From assembly GCA_965220645.1 (NCBI GenBank), contig OZ244836.1, forward strand, positions 1,240,001-1,304,000: a DNA stretch of 64,000 bases, given 5' to 3'. Of the stretch, positions 55,467-64,000 are shown one piece after another. The notes beneath the pieces were generated by a model, which saw only the letters and a list, made by a program, of their open reading frames with translations, did no database searches and was not told the DNA's origin. A program made the position numbers and the translations under genes. The stretch's first letter is position 1; every line of letters begins with the position of its first letter. Source of the DNA: Aldehydirespirator sp965220645 (GTDB taxonomy: Bacteria; Actinomycetota; Acidimicrobiia; Acidimicrobiales; Aldehydirespiratoraceae).

Positions 55467-57200
55467 ATGGACATGAACGGCGGACAAGCCCTCGTCAGAA
55501 CCCTCGAATGCGAAGGCGTCGAGGTGATATTCGGGCTGCCCGGCGGAGCCATCCTGCCCGTGTACGACCCGATCATCGAGTCGCCGATCCGCCACATCCT
55601 CGTGCGCCACGAGCAGGGCGCGGGGCATATGGCCGAGGGCTACGCCCACGCCACCGGGCGCCCCGGCGTGGCGATGATCACCTCCGGTCCGGGAGCCACC
55701 AACGGGGTCACCCCGCTGTGCGACGCCTACATGGACTCGATCCCGATGGTGTGCATCACCGGCCAGGTCGCGTACGCCGCGATCGGCACCGACGCCTTCC
55801 AGGAGTGCGACACCACCGGCATCACCCTGTCGGTCACCAAGCACAACTTCTTGGTCACCGAGGCCCAGGACATCCCCCGCATCATCCATGAGGCCTTCCA
55901 CATCGCCACCACCGGGCGGCCGGGCCCGGTGTTGGTGGACATCCCCAAAGACATCGTCGACCCCCGCAACCCGCGCTCGGCCATGACCTGGTACGAGCCC
56001 ACCGACGACATCATGGAACTGCCCGGGTACCGCCCCGCCACCACCGGTGATCCCGAGCTGATCCGGGCCGCGGCCGAGCTGATCTGCACCGCCGAGCGCC
56101 CCGTGATCTACGCCGGGGGCGGGATCCTCAAGGCTCGGGCCGCGGCCGAGTTACGGGCCCTGGCCGAGTTGATCGACGTCCCGGTGGTCACCACGCTCAT
56201 GGCCCGGGGGTCCTTCCCCGACAGCCACGAGCTGTGCCTGGGCATGCCCGGGATGCACGGCAACTTCACCGCGGTCACCGCGATGCAGAGTTCGGATCTG
56301 CTCATCGCGCTGGGTGCCCGCTTCGACGACCGGGTCACCGGCCGGCTCGACGGTTTCGCTCCCGACGCCAAGGTGATCCACGTCGACATCGACGCGGCCG
56401 AGCTCGGCAAGGTCCGGGCCCCCGATGTGGCCATCCGGGGCGACTGCAAGCTGGTGATCGCGGAGCTGGTCGAGGCCCTGAAGGCCTGCGGCGGCATCGA
56501 GGCCCAGCCCGACCGTCGAGCCTGGCGCTCGCAGATCAGCGGCTGGCAGGAGCGCTACCCGCTCACCTACGAGCAGTCTGAGCCGGGCGAGCTGCTCAAG
56601 CCCCAGTACGTGCTGGAGGTGCTGCGCGACTCGACCCCCGACGACACCATCGTCACCTCGGGCGTGGGCCAGCACCAGATGTGGGCCAGCCAGTACTGGC
56701 GTTTCGACCATCCCTACACCTGGATCAACTCCGGAGGATTGGGAACGATGGGCTTCTCGGTGCCGGCCGCCATCGGGGCCAAGGTCGGGATGCCCGACCG
56801 GATGGTGTGGGCCGTCGACGGCGACGGCTGCTTCCAGATGACGGCCCAGGAGTTGGTCACCGCGTCGATGGAGCGCATCCCCATCAAGGTCGCCCTGTTC
56901 AACAACGCGTACCTGGGCATGGTCCGCCAGTGGCAGGAGATGTTCTACGAGGAGCGCTACAGCGAGGTGTACCTCTCCTACGAGATCCCCGACTACGTGA
57001 AGTGGGCCGAGGCCATGGGCTGCGTCGGCCTGCGGGTGGAGTCCCCCGAGGAGGTGGCTCCGGCCATCAACAAGGCCAACGAGATCGACGACCGTCCCGT
57101 GGTGCTGGAGTTCCGCAGCTCCGCGGGCGAGAACGTGTTCCCGATGGTCCCCGCGGGCCAGTCCAACTCCGACATCGTCGTCGACCCGTCGCAGCGATGA
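55467..57200 (+). CDS. ilvB: acetolactate synthase large subunit
   Basis: 577 residues, ThDP-dependent. First common step of Val, Leu and Ile synthesis. VEVIFGLPGGAILPVYDPII, RHEQGAGHMAEGYAHATGR (catalytic Glu region), and the ThDP motif GDGCFQMTAQELVTA are present. ATG 55467 has ggagg 6 nt upstream. The stop overlaps the ATG of a bridging micro-ORF. Confidence 0.96.
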   Translation: MDMNGGQALVRTLECEGVEVIFGLPGGAILPVYDPIIESPIRHILVRHEQGAGHMAEGYAHATGRPGVAMITSGPGATNGVTPLCDAYMDSIPMVCITGQVAYAAIGTDAFQECDTTGITLSVTKHNFLVTEAQDIPRIIHEAFHIATTGRPGPVLVDIPKDIVDPRNPRSAMTWYEPTDDIMELPGYRPATTGDPELIRAAAELICTAERPVIYAGGGILKARAAAELRALAELIDVPVVTTLMARGSFPDSHELCLGMPGMHGNFTAVTAMQSSDLLIALGARFDDRVTGRLDGFAPDAKVIHVDIDAAELGKVRAPDVAIRGDCKLVIAELVEALKACGGIEAQPDRRAWRSQISGWQERYPLTYEQSEPGELLKPQYVLEVLRDSTPDDTIVTSGVGQHQMWASQYWRFDHPYTWINSGGLGTMGFSVPAAIGAKVGMPDRMVWAVDGDGCFQMTAQELVTASMERIPIKVALFNNAYLGMVRQWQEMFYEERYSEVYLSYEIPDYVKWAEAMGCVGLRVESPEEVAPAINKANEIDDRPVVLEFRSSAGENVFPMVPAGQSNSDIVVDPSQR

Positions 57201-57235
57201 CGGGCTCGCACACGACCGATTTCTCGCAGCGATGA
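57197..57235 (+). other. bridging micro-ORF between ilvB and ilvN (12 codons)
   Basis: ATG 57197 overlaps the ilvB TGA (ATGA). The frame reads MTGSHTTDFSQR and its TGA (57233-57235) overlaps the ilvN ATG (57232). The 15-mer tcgcagcgatgacgg occurs at both junctions, 35 nt apart. The peptide ends SQR like IlvB and starts MTxS like IlvN. Confidence 0.45.
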
Positions 57236-57759
57236 CGGCTTCCAGCGCGGCCGCGGCCACCGATCACAACCACCGGTTCCACACCATCGTCACCACGGTG
57301 GAGAACAAGCCGGGCGTGCTGGCCCGGGTGGCGGGGCTGTTCGCCCGCCGGGGCTTCAACATCGAGTCTCTGGCGGTGGCGCCCACCGCCGATGAGCGCT
57401 TCAGCCGCATCACATTCACCGTCGATGTGGCCTCGTCACCGTTGGAGCAGGTGGTCAAGCAACTCGACAAGCTCATCAACGTGGTGGAGATCAGCGAGCT
57501 GAGCCCGACGGAGTCCGTGGAGCGGGAGCTGATGCTGGTAACGGTGGCCGTGGACGTGGCCGGCGGGCGCCGCCACCAATTGCTGGAGCTGATCGACGAC
57601 TTCCGGGCCTACGTGCTGGACCAGAGCCAATCGCAGATGATGATGTCTCTCGCGGCCCGGCCGGCCCGGCTCGACGAGTTCGAGGAGCGTCTGCGAGCCT
57701 TCGGGATCGTGCAGCTGCAGCGCACCGGCCGGGTGGCCCTGCCGTCACTCGACTCCTGA
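57232..57759 (+). CDS. ilvN: acetolactate synthase small (regulatory) subunit
   Basis: 175 residues. N-terminal ACT domain (FHTIVTTVENKPGVLARVAG, RRGFNIESLAVAPT) binds valine for feedback control; the C-terminal domain follows. ATG overlaps the micro-ORF stop. ilvC follows after 97 nt. Confidence 0.94.
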   Translation: MTASSAAAATDHNHRFHTIVTTVENKPGVLARVAGLFARRGFNIESLAVAPTADERFSRITFTVDVASSPLEQVVKQLDKLINVVEISELSPTESVERELMLVTVAVDVAGGRRHQLLELIDDFRAYVLDQSQSQMMMSLAARPARLDEFEERLRAFGIVQLQRTGRVALPSLDS

Positions 57760-57797
57760 CCCGCTTCGATCGGGTCTGCCCCTACGATCACATCGGC

Positions 57798-57850
57798 AAC
57801 ACGCGAACATCGGGAACACGCGACAAGATCCATAACACGCGACAAGAGAG
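57798..57850. repeat. direct repeats AACACGCGA in the ilvN-ilvC gap
   Basis: aacacgcga occurs three times (about 57798, 57815, 57833), the last two extended as aacacgcgacaaga. No function assigned. The ilvC ribosome-binding site (gagagg) follows. Confidence 0.6.
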
Positions 57851-57856
57851 GTTTCT

Positions 57857-58888
57857 GTGGCCAATATCTATTACGAATCCGACGTCGACCGGTCGGCCAT
57901 TGCCGGCCGGAAGGTGGCCGTGCTGGGCTACGGCTCACAGGGCCATTCGCACGCTCTCAACCTCAAGGAGTCGGGAATCGACGTGCGGGTCGGCCTGCGC
58001 GAGGGCTCGTCGTCGGTGGCCAAGGCCCAGGAGGCCGGGCTCAAGGTTCGGTCCGTCGGCGATGCGGTCGCCGAGGCGGACGTGACGATGATGCTCATGC
58101 CCGACACCGAGATGGGCGCCATCTACACCGAGCATGTCGAACCGAACCTGTCGCCGGGCGAGGCGGTGTTCTTCGCCCATGGTTTCAACATCCGCTTCGG
58201 ACTGATCTCCCCGCCAGACTCGGTGGACGTGTGCATGGTCGCCCCCAAGGGCCCCGGACATCTGGTGCGGCGCACCTATGTCGAGGGTGGCGGGGTGCCG
58301 TGCCTGGTGGCGATCGAGCAGGACGCGTCCGGCTCGGCGCTGCCGCTGGCCCTGGCCTACGCCGACGCCATCGGCGGGGCCCGGGCCGGGGTGATCGAGA
58401 CCACCTTCACCGAGGAGACCGAAACGGACCTGTTCGGCGAGCAGGCCGTGCTGTGCGGCGGCACCACCGCGCTGGTGCAGGCCGCGTTCGAGACGCTGGT
58501 GGATGCGGGCTACCAGCCCGAGATCGCCTACTTCGAGTGCCTCCACGAGTTGAAGCTGATCGTGGACCTCATGTACGAGGAGGGCATCTCCGGGATGCGC
58601 TACTCGGTGTCTGACACGGCCGAATACGGCGACCTGACCCGGGGACCGCGCATCGTCAACGACGCGGTGCGGGCCGAGATGCTGCAAATCCTGGCCGAGG
58701 TCCAGGACGGCTCGTTCGCCAAGGAGTGGGTGGCTGAGAGCCGCGGCGGCCGGGCCAACTTCCTGCGCCTGGAGGCGGCCGGCCACGAGCATCCCGTCGA
58801 GAAGGTGGGTGAGGAACTCAGGGCCATGATGCCGTGGATATCAGCCGGCAAGGCGTCGGTGAAGGAGACCTCTGGTGGACAGGGCTAG
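57857..58888 (+). CDS. ilvC: ketol-acid reductoisomerase
   Basis: 343 residues, class I. Rossmann loop [19 protein letters not shown] and [12 protein letters not shown] (NADPH); metal/substrate residues in [27 protein letters not shown] and [20 protein letters not shown] 57857 has gagagg 6 nt upstream. The end overlaps the dps start. Confidence 0.96.
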   Translation: MANIYYESDVDRSAIAGRKVAVLGYGSQGHSHALNLKESGIDVRVGLREGSSSVAKAQEAGLKVRSVGDAVAEADVTMMLMPDTEMGAIYTEHVEPNLSPGEAVFFAHGFNIRFGLISPPDSVDVCMVAPKGPGHLVRRTYVEGGGVPCLVAIEQDASGSALPLALAYADAIGGARAGVIETTFTEETETDLFGEQAVLCGGTTALVQAAFETLVDAGYQPEIAYFECLHELKLIVDLMYEEGISGMRYSVSDTAEYGDLTRGPRIVNDAVRAEMLQILAEVQDGSFAKEWVAESRGGRANFLRLEAAGHEHPVEKVGEELRAMMPWISAGKASVKETSGGQG

Positions 58889-59363
58889 CCGGGCACCTGT
58901 GATCGACATAGGCATCGACGAGGCCGACCGCATCGCCATCGCTGAGGGGCTGTCGCGGCTGCTGGCCGACAGCTACACGCTGTATCTGAAGACCCACAAC
59001 TACCACTGGAACGTGGTCGGGCCCATGTTCAACACGCTGCACCTGATGTTCGAGGAGCAGTACACCGAACTGGCTATGGCCGTCGACCAGATCGCCGAGC
59101 GCATCCGGGCGCTGGGCGAGCCCGCGCCGGGCAGCTACCGCGAGTTCGCCTCGCTGTCGTCGGTGTCGGAGGAGGACGACCAGCCCGACGCCAACGAGAT
59201 GATCCGGCGCCTGGTGGAGGGCCAGGAGACAGTGGTGCGCACCGCCCGGTCGGTGTTCGGTGCCACCGAGAAGGCCGGCGACGAGGCCTCAGCCGACCTG
59301 CTCACCCAGCGCATGCAGGTCCACGAAAAAACAGCCTGGATGCTCCGCAGCCTCCTCGCCTGA
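58875..59363 (+). CDS. dps: Dps-family ferritin-like protein
   Basis: 162 residues. The ferroxidase motif [20 protein letters not shown], then [20 protein letters not shown], is typical of Dps, which stores iron and shields DNA. GTG 58875 lies inside the ilvC 3' end (14-nt overlap) with ggag 7 nt upstream; GTG 58899 is an alternative. Confidence 0.92.
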   Translation: MDRASRAPVIDIGIDEADRIAIAEGLSRLLADSYTLYLKTHNYHWNVVGPMFNTLHLMFEEQYTELAMAVDQIAERIRALGEPAPGSYREFASLSSVSEEDDQPDANEMIRRLVEGQETVVRTARSVFGATEKAGDEASADLLTQRMQVHEKTAWMLRSLLA

Positions 59364-59375
59364 GTGGGACTTGGC

Positions 59376-60875
59376 CTACTGGAACGACACGTACACAATC
59401 TCGGGTGACAGCTCCAGCACCTGCTCCGGAGTGGCCATCGGACTGTCCTCGTCGTAGAAGTTCTTCCATCCCCAGTGGAAGCGGTCAGCATCGGCCAGGC
59501 CGGTAAGCGTGTTCCAGGTGTTGTACTTGGCGCCCAGGGAGCCCTGGCCGTCCATGTGGATCAGTACTGCCAGTTCTGGGGGTGTCTCGATCTGCTCGCG
59601 GTTGGTGATCATGGAGAACCGGAACTGGTGAACGATCAGCAGCTTCTGGGGAAGGGCCTCTTCCCTGACGATCCCGGACAGCCACTCCACAACCCCGTTG
59701 ATCTCAGCGGCGTCCACCGTGCCGACTTGTCTCAAGTGGACCTGGTCCGGCTTGAGCCTCCACTCCGGATCAAGTGCGAGCCCGACGTGGGGCAGGCGCA
59801 AGAACTCCTCGTAGTGCTTGGCCTGCGAGAGAAAATCCGACCGTCCCGGCTGAAGGTCCAATACCACGTACACGTCGTTGGCTGCCGCCGCCTCGATCCA
59901 GGGCCTGATCACTTCGTGATCGGTCAGCCTCGAGTAGTTCCCGTCAGCGCCGGCGGAGGCGGAGGCGACGGTGGCGATGATCTCAAAGGTGGGCAGCACC
60001 ACTGATCCGTCCGCCCCGTAGCCCTCGGCTATGGATTGAAGGCGTTTCACCGCGTCCTCGGGACCTTGCTCACCCAACACACCGAGACCCGCTGTCGACG
60101 GATGGCCGTACATGGCCACCAGGCGGCGATCCGGGCTCCCATCACCCGGCTCGAACAAGAGCAGGCCGCCACCAGGCAACTCCTCGCCGACCTCCACATG
60201 CTCGACCTCGGGTCCGGCTGTCGCGTCGTTTGGGGGTTGTTCGTCGGTTCCGGCTGTCGTGTCGTTTGGGGGTTGTTCGTCGGTTCCGGCTGTCGTGTCG
60301 TTTGGGGGTTGTTCGTCGGTTCCGGCTGTCGTGTCGTTTGGGGGTTGTTCGTCGGTTCCGGCTGTCGTGTCGCCGGAGGGCTGTTCATCGGCTCCAGCCG
60401 CCACCTCGCCCTGCGGCTCCAAGGGCCCGGGCTCCTCAATCAGCGGGACATCTGAATCAGGATCCGCCACCAACGGCGGGTCTTCAATGTCGCCGGACGC
60501 CAGAGTGGAGATCGCTGCGGGGTCTTCGGCCGGCGCTTCCAGAACGGCAGGCTCGATCGGCGGCGGTTCCGAAGTGGACGGGGGAGGTGACGAATCCGGA
60601 TCTGGCACCGGTGCGACTGTGGGCTCCTCAGCCGCTGGCTGCTCCGCCGCAAGCCCGGTCTCGGGGAGGGGGGCGGTCGGTTGTGCGGTGGCAGCCGCTG
60701 CGTCGGTCGAGTCAGTGGCGGGTTCGAGGGCCCCAGCGCGCTCTCCAGTGAAGTGCGGTCCGGCCTCGCTGGAAAGGGTGTCCCTCGCGCATGAGGAGGT
60801 CAAGAGCGTTACGCACAGGCAGATGCCGGCGGCAAGGCGATGAGGACGGTGAGGTCGCGTCGACATGGTCGGCAC
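59376..60875 (-). CDS. repeat-containing lipoprotein with C-terminal TIM-barrel-like domain
   Basis: 499 residues. A lipobox LLTSSC ends the signal peptide. Residues about 30-220 are a Pro/Glu/Asp/Thr-rich linker including four copies of a 12-residue repeat (AGTDEQPPNDTT). The C-terminal 270 residues (LVAMYGHPSTAGLGVLGEQG, YVVLDLQPGRSDFLSQAKHY, ALDPEWRLKP) look like a glycoside-hydrolase-type barrel; a catalytic pair is not certain. GTG 60875 fits a TTGACG-18-TAGCTA promoter. Confidence 0.75.
   Translation of the reverse strand: MPTMSTRPHRPHRLAAGICLCVTLLTSSCARDTLSSEAGPHFTGERAGALEPATDSTDAAAATAQPTAPLPETGLAAEQPAAEEPTVAPVPDPDSSPPPSTSEPPPIEPAVLEAPAEDPAAISTLASGDIEDPPLVADPDSDVPLIEEPGPLEPQGEVAAGADEQPSGDTTAGTDEQPPNDTTAGTDEQPPNDTTAGTDEQPPNDTTAGTDEQPPNDATAGPEVEHVEVGEELPGGGLLLFEPGDGSPDRRLVAMYGHPSTAGLGVLGEQGPEDAVKRLQSIAEGYGADGSVVLPTFEIIATVASASAGADGNYSRLTDHEVIRPWIEAAAANDVYVVLDLQPGRSDFLSQAKHYEEFLRLPHVGLALDPEWRLKPDQVHLRQVGTVDAAEINGVVEWLSGIVREEALPQKLLIVHQFRFSMITNREQIETPPELAVLIHMDGQGSLGAKYNTWNTLTGLADADRFHWGWKNFYDEDSPMATPEQVLELSPEIVYVSFQ
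60219..60398. repeat. 36-bp tandem array in the lipoprotein gene
   Basis: Units 60219-60254, 60255-60290, 60291-60326 and 60327-60362 are almost identical (one base differs in unit 1); a degenerate fifth follows. Each encodes 12 residues on the minus strand. Confidence 0.95.
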
Positions 60876-60882
60876 TGGACGC

Positions 60883-60912
60883 TAGCTACTTCGTTTCCCG
60901 CCGCCGCGTCAA
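60883..60912 (-). promoter_or_regulatory. promoter TTGACG-18-TAGCTA of the lipoprotein gene
   Basis: Minus-strand -35 TTGACG (60907-60912), 18-nt spacer, -10 TAGCTA (60883-60888), 7 nt to GTG 60875. Confidence 0.6.
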
Positions 60913-60992
60913 TGCTCGAATGCGCTCTCGGCGGCCAGGGCCTGACCGGAGCCGCCGCCAACAGCATGCCGTCGCGTCAATGCTCGAATGCG
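60905..60992. repeat. 20-bp direct repeat upstream of the lipoprotein promoter
   Basis: CGCGTCAATGCTCGAATGCG occurs identically at 60905-60924 and 60973-60992, 68 bp apart; the first copy overlaps the -35 element. TGCTCGAATGCG recurs at 53180-53191 in the SBP promoter. Confidence 0.8.
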
Positions 60993-61073
60993 TCCTTGGA
61001 TGTCATGCCGGGGCCGCGCAGTGGTCGGCCGGCCGTCTCGTGGCTACCGCCCCGGGAGCGGAGAACTCGGCTG

Positions 61074-62276
61074 TTAGTTGAGGCGTTCGACGATCATGGC
61101 CATGCCCTGGCCGCCGCCCACGCACATGGATTCGAGGCCGATGGTGTTGTCGGCGTCCTCGAGACCGTTGAGCAGGGTGCACATGATGCGCGACCCGGTC
61201 ATGCCGAAGGGATGGCCCAGCGCGATCGACCCGCCGTTGGGGTTGAGCTTGTCGTAGTCGATGCCCAGATCGTCGGCCGAGGGCAGCACCTGGGCCGCGA
61301 AGGCCTCGTTGATCTCGACATGGTCGATGTCGTCGATGGTCATCCCGGCTCGGCCCAGGGCCTGGCGGCAGGCGTCGATCGGGCCGAGGCCCATGATCTC
61401 CGGATTGAGCGCCGACACGCCAGTGGACACGATCCGGGCCAGCGGCGTGGCCCCCACCGCGGCCGCCTTGGCGTCGGACATCACCACCACCGCGGCGGCG
61501 CCGTCGTTGAGGGGGCAGCAGTTGCCGGCGGTGACCGTGCCGTCGGGCCGGAACACCGGTCTGAGTTGTGAGACACCCTCGATGGTGGTGCCCTCCCGGA
61601 TGCCGTCGTCATGGCGCACCTCGTTGCCGCCATCCAGCGGGTAGGGGGTGATCTCGCGCTCGAAGAAGCCCCGGCTGCGGGCCGCCTCGGCCCGGTTCTG
61701 GGACCGCACGCCCCACTCGTCCTGGGCCTGGCGGGACACGCCCTTGAGCTGGGCCACGTTCTCGGCGGTCTGGCCCATGGCGATGTAGATGTCGGGCAGG
61801 CCCTTCGGGGGAGCCCACGACTCGGCGCCTCCGGTCGTGCGCTCAGCGGTGCGGCCCTGGGCTGCGGCGAAGTCGTCGTTGTGGGGGCCGCTGTCGGCGG
61901 CGCCGTACTCGTAGCGGGACACGGTCTCCACGCCCCCGGCCACGAAGCAGTCGCCCTCGCCGGCCTTGATGGCGTGGGCGGCCATGCGGATGGTCTGAAG
62001 CGACGACGAGCAGTAGCGGTTGACGGTCACGCCGGGAGCGTTCACCCCGGCCAGGATTGAGGCGACCCGGGCGACGTTGTAGCCGCCCTCCCCGCCGGGC
62101 TGGCCGATGCCCCAGATCACGTCCTCGATGTCGGCGGCGTCGAGGCCGGGCACCTTGGACAGCACGTCGCCGATGATGAACGCCGACATGTCGTCGGGCC
62201 GGGCTTCGATGAGTGATCCCTTGACGGCCCGGCCGATTGGGGTGCGGGCGGTGGCGACGATGACGGCTTCAGGCAT
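61074..62276 (-). CDS. thiolase (acetyl-CoA acetyltransferase family)
   Basis: 400 residues. Nucleophile Cys in NRYCSSSLQTIRMAAH near residue 88, VEINEAFAAQVLP, NPNGGSIALGHPFGMTGSR with the His, and the second Cys in ESMCVGGGQGMA. Degradative or biosynthetic role cannot be told. ATG has aaggag 5 nt upstream. Confidence 0.94.
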   Translation of the reverse strand: MPEAVIVATARTPIGRAVKGSLIEARPDDMSAFIIGDVLSKVPGLDAADIEDVIWGIGQPGGEGGYNVARVASILAGVNAPGVTVNRYCSSSLQTIRMAAHAIKAGEGDCFVAGGVETVSRYEYGAADSGPHNDDFAAAQGRTAERTTGGAESWAPPKGLPDIYIAMGQTAENVAQLKGVSRQAQDEWGVRSQNRAEAARSRGFFEREITPYPLDGGNEVRHDDGIREGTTIEGVSQLRPVFRPDGTVTAGNCCPLNDGAAAVVVMSDAKAAAVGATPLARIVSTGVSALNPEIMGLGPIDACRQALGRAGMTIDDIDHVEINEAFAAQVLPSADDLGIDYDKLNPNGGSIALGHPFGMTGSRIMCTLLNGLEDADNTIGLESMCVGGGQGMAMIVERLN

Positions 62277-62384
62277 GACGGCTCCTTGTGTGTCGGTGGT
62301 GTTCCGTTCCGCACCGGCGCGGCGGTTCGATCGACAACGTTAGGAGGCGAACGGCTGGTTCGCAGGCCCGCATCGCCCCCCTCC

Positions 62385-62510
62385 CGGAATTGGCAGCGCT
62401 CGGCTCCTTCTTGGGACCGCCCGGCTGCCAGTTCGCGGGGTAGTTCTTGCTTGCTTCGGAATTGGCAGCGTCTAGCTCCCTTTCGGGCTCTCTGCGCTGC
62501 CAGTTCGCGG
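62385..62510. repeat. two tandem copies of an inverted-repeat element
   Basis: Each copy (about 62385-62438 and 62457-62510) starts CGGAATTGGCAGCG and ends CTGCCAGTTCGCGG, so the ends are near-complementary and would fold into an 8-11 bp stem. They occupy the 279-nt divergent gap between thiolase and aldehyde dehydrogenase genes; nothing else is seen there apart from the promoter. Confidence 0.8.
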
Positions 62511-62543
62511 GAGATTCGCTCGATACCTCAAGGCAGGCGGCAG

Positions 62544-62549
62544 TAGGAT
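62544..62549 (+). promoter_or_regulatory. -10 box TAGGAT of the aldehyde dehydrogenase gene (leaderless)
   Basis: TAGGAT followed by 6 nt and GTG 62556. Confidence 0.6.
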
Positions 62550-62555
62550 CGCCCG

Positions 62556-64000
62556 GTGCCCAACGACATCGGCGACACCCGCATTGACGCCGAGCGGGTC
62601 TGGAAGCTGCTGGTCGGCGGGGAGTGGGTCGACCCTGGCGCGGGGACCTACCCCGTCATCGACCCCAACGACGGCACCGTGGTGGGGCAAGCTCCCGAAG
62701 CAACCGCGAGTCAGGCGGCGGACGCGGCCCGGGCGGCCCGCGACGCCCTGCCGGGGTGGCGGGCCCTGAGTCCCGAAGCGCGAGGCAACCGCCTGTCCCG
62801 CCTGGCCGATGTGATCGAGCGGATGGCGCCCTCGTGGCTCCGGCTCGTGCAGGCCGAGACCGGCTCCGTCACCTCCATCGCCAAGGGCCTGCAGGTGGGC
62901 GGGCCCATGATCGATCGGTTCCGTTACTACTCGAAGCCGATCAATGTCGACGACGATGTGGCCCCGATGCCGGCGGAGGCGGGGGCGCTGGGCCCGGCCG
63001 GACTGATCGCGGCCACGGTGAAGCGTCACCCGGTGGGGGTGGTGGCCTGCATCACCCCCTACAACATGCCGCTGGTGAACGTGGCCGGCAAGATCGCTCC
63101 GGCGCTGGCCGCCGGGAACACGGTGGTGATCAAGCCCGCCCCCCAGGATCCGCTGGGCGTGCTGCTGCTGGGCGAGGCGGTGGCCGAGGCCGATCTCGAC
63201 GACGGCGTGGTCAACATCGTCACCGGCTCCGGGCCGGAAGCGCCTGCTGCCCTAGTGGCCTCGCCCGATGTCAACATGGTGTCGTTCACGGGCTCGACGC
63301 AGGTGGGGGCCCGCATCTACGCGGACGGCGCGGCCACCATGAAACGGGTGCTGATGGAGCTCGGCGGCAAGGGCGCGCTGGTGATGACTGAGGATGCCGA
63401 CGTGAACGCGGCCTGCATGGGTATCGCCACCACCTGGGGGCTCCACTCGGGTCAGATCTGCACCGCCCCCACCCGGGTGATCTGCCATCACAGTATCCTC
63501 GATCAGACGGTGGAGACGCTCAAGACCTTCGCAGGCTTCATGAACGTGGGCGACGGCCGTGCGCCAGACACGATCGTCGGCCCGGTCATCACCGATGTCC
63601 ACCGCGATCGGGTAGAGGAATTCATAGCGGGCGGGATCGACGCCGGAGCGACTGCGGTGTGCGGCGGGCAGCGGCCCGACCTGCCCGGCTACTTCGTGGC
63701 GCCCACCCTGCTGGTGGACGTCACCGCCGACATGACCGTGGTGCGCGACGAGGCCTTCGGCCCGGTGGTGGTGGTGCTGGCCCACGACGACGACGACGAG
63801 GCGGTGGCGTTGGCCAACGACTCGGCCTACGGCCTGTTCTCCTACGTGTACGCCGGCGACGCCAAGCGGGCCTACGAGATCGGCTGCCGGCTCGAGTCGG
63901 GCAACGTGGCCCTAAACACGGTGCAGCCCCACATGTACGCCCCCTTCGGCGGGTTCAAGATGTCGGGCATCGGCCGCGACAGGGGCAAGTGGGGCATAGA
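62556..64000 (+). CDS. aldehyde dehydrogenase, 3' end outside the window
   Basis: At least 481 residues, open to the window end. NAD(P)-dependent ALDH superfamily: VACITPYNMPLVNVAGKIAP, VSFTGSTQVGARI, catalytic Glu in LMELGGKGALVM and catalytic Cys in HSGQICTAPTRV. The closing FGGFKMSGIGRDRGK is near the expected C-terminus. Substrate unknown. Divergent from the thiolase; both may serve acyl or aldehyde catabolism. Confidence 0.94.
   Translation, partial: MPNDIGDTRIDAERVWKLLVGGEWVDPGAGTYPVIDPNDGTVVGQAPEATASQAADAARAARDALPGWRALSPEARGNRLSRLADVIERMAPSWLRLVQAETGSVTSIAKGLQVGGPMIDRFRYYSKPINVDDDVAPMPAEAGALGPAGLIAATVKRHPVGVVACITPYNMPLVNVAGKIAPALAAGNTVVIKPAPQDPLGVLLLGEAVAEADLDDGVVNIVTGSGPEAPAALVASPDVNMVSFTGSTQVGARIYADGAATMKRVLMELGGKGALVMTEDADVNAACMGIATTWGLHSGQICTAPTRVICHHSILDQTVETLKTFAGFMNVGDGRAPDTIVGPVITDVHRDRVEEFIAGGIDAGATAVCGGQRPDLPGYFVAPTLLVDVTADMTVVRDEAFGPVVVVLAHDDDDEAVALANDSAYGLFSYVYAGDAKRAYEIGCRLESGNVALNTVQPHMYAPFGGFKMSGIGRDRGKWGI

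Noticed and set aside
60219..60398. Possible CRISPR array
   Set aside because: Units of 36 bp are contiguous without spacers and translate in frame to a 12-residue protein repeat.

Overview
The window is about 70% GC, with genes packed on both strands. It reads as a chromosomal segment of an actinobacterium, most likely an Acidimicrobiia-like lineage (inference; there is no rRNA to confirm it). Supporting signs are an F420-type LLM oxidoreductase, a DUF222/HNH gene, the prfA-prmC-tsaC-rpiB-glyA cluster, GTG/TTG starts, and many genes whose start codon lies 6-8 nt after a TANNNT -10 box, the arrangement of leaderless mRNAs in Actinobacteria. No tRNA, rRNA, CRISPR array or insertion sequence was seen.

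Layout: 1-3.6 kb, end of the ATP synthase operon (atpA end, atpG, atpD, atpC). 3.9-8.4 kb, a very large secreted protein with cadherin-like beta-sandwich repeats and SLH-like repeats. 8.4-13 kb, glpX, two acidic pentapeptide-repeat proteins and a J-domain protein. 13.1-17.5 kb, split methylmalonyl-CoA mutase (mcmA, mcmB), its chaperone meaB, and PPK2. 17.6-22.3 kb, accessory genes with a cytochrome P450 remnant. 22.4-28.1 kb, translation and one-carbon genes with a HicAB module. 28.2-33.1 kb, MFS transporter, murA, a VapBC45-like pair with a truncated toxin, an NifU-like protein and a GH15 remnant. 33.1-39.5 kb, rhomboid protease, cysteine desulfurase, mnmA and ligA. 39.5-42.2 kb, a probable type II restriction-modification pair. 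42.2-48 kb, a PASTA pseudokinase and gatCAB. 48-53.9 kb, a lower-GC PotABCD-like transporter operon with an MBL hydrolase and a divergent XRE-cupin regulator. 53.9-59.4 kb, MATE pump, ilvBNC with an attenuator, and Dps. 59.4-64 kb, a repeat lipoprotein, a thiolase and an aldehyde dehydrogenase cut by the window edge.

The most unusual signal is a set of 12-18 codon micro-ORFs that exactly bridge consecutive operon genes. At atpD/atpC, gatC/gatA, gatA/gatB and ilvB/ilvN the upstream stop touches or overlaps the micro-ORF start, and the micro-ORF stop touches or overlaps the downstream start. In each case the stop/start junction sequence is present twice, as if duplicated. A similar but weaker case lies between the solute-binding protein and its permease. 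Two leader micro-ORFs end in the same ATGA overlap with the gene behind them. If translated, these would form a termination-reinitiation relay.

The window is also rich in short tandem repeats. Several arrays, coding and non-coding, share a 15-bp period, and there are two families of dispersed intergenic repeats.
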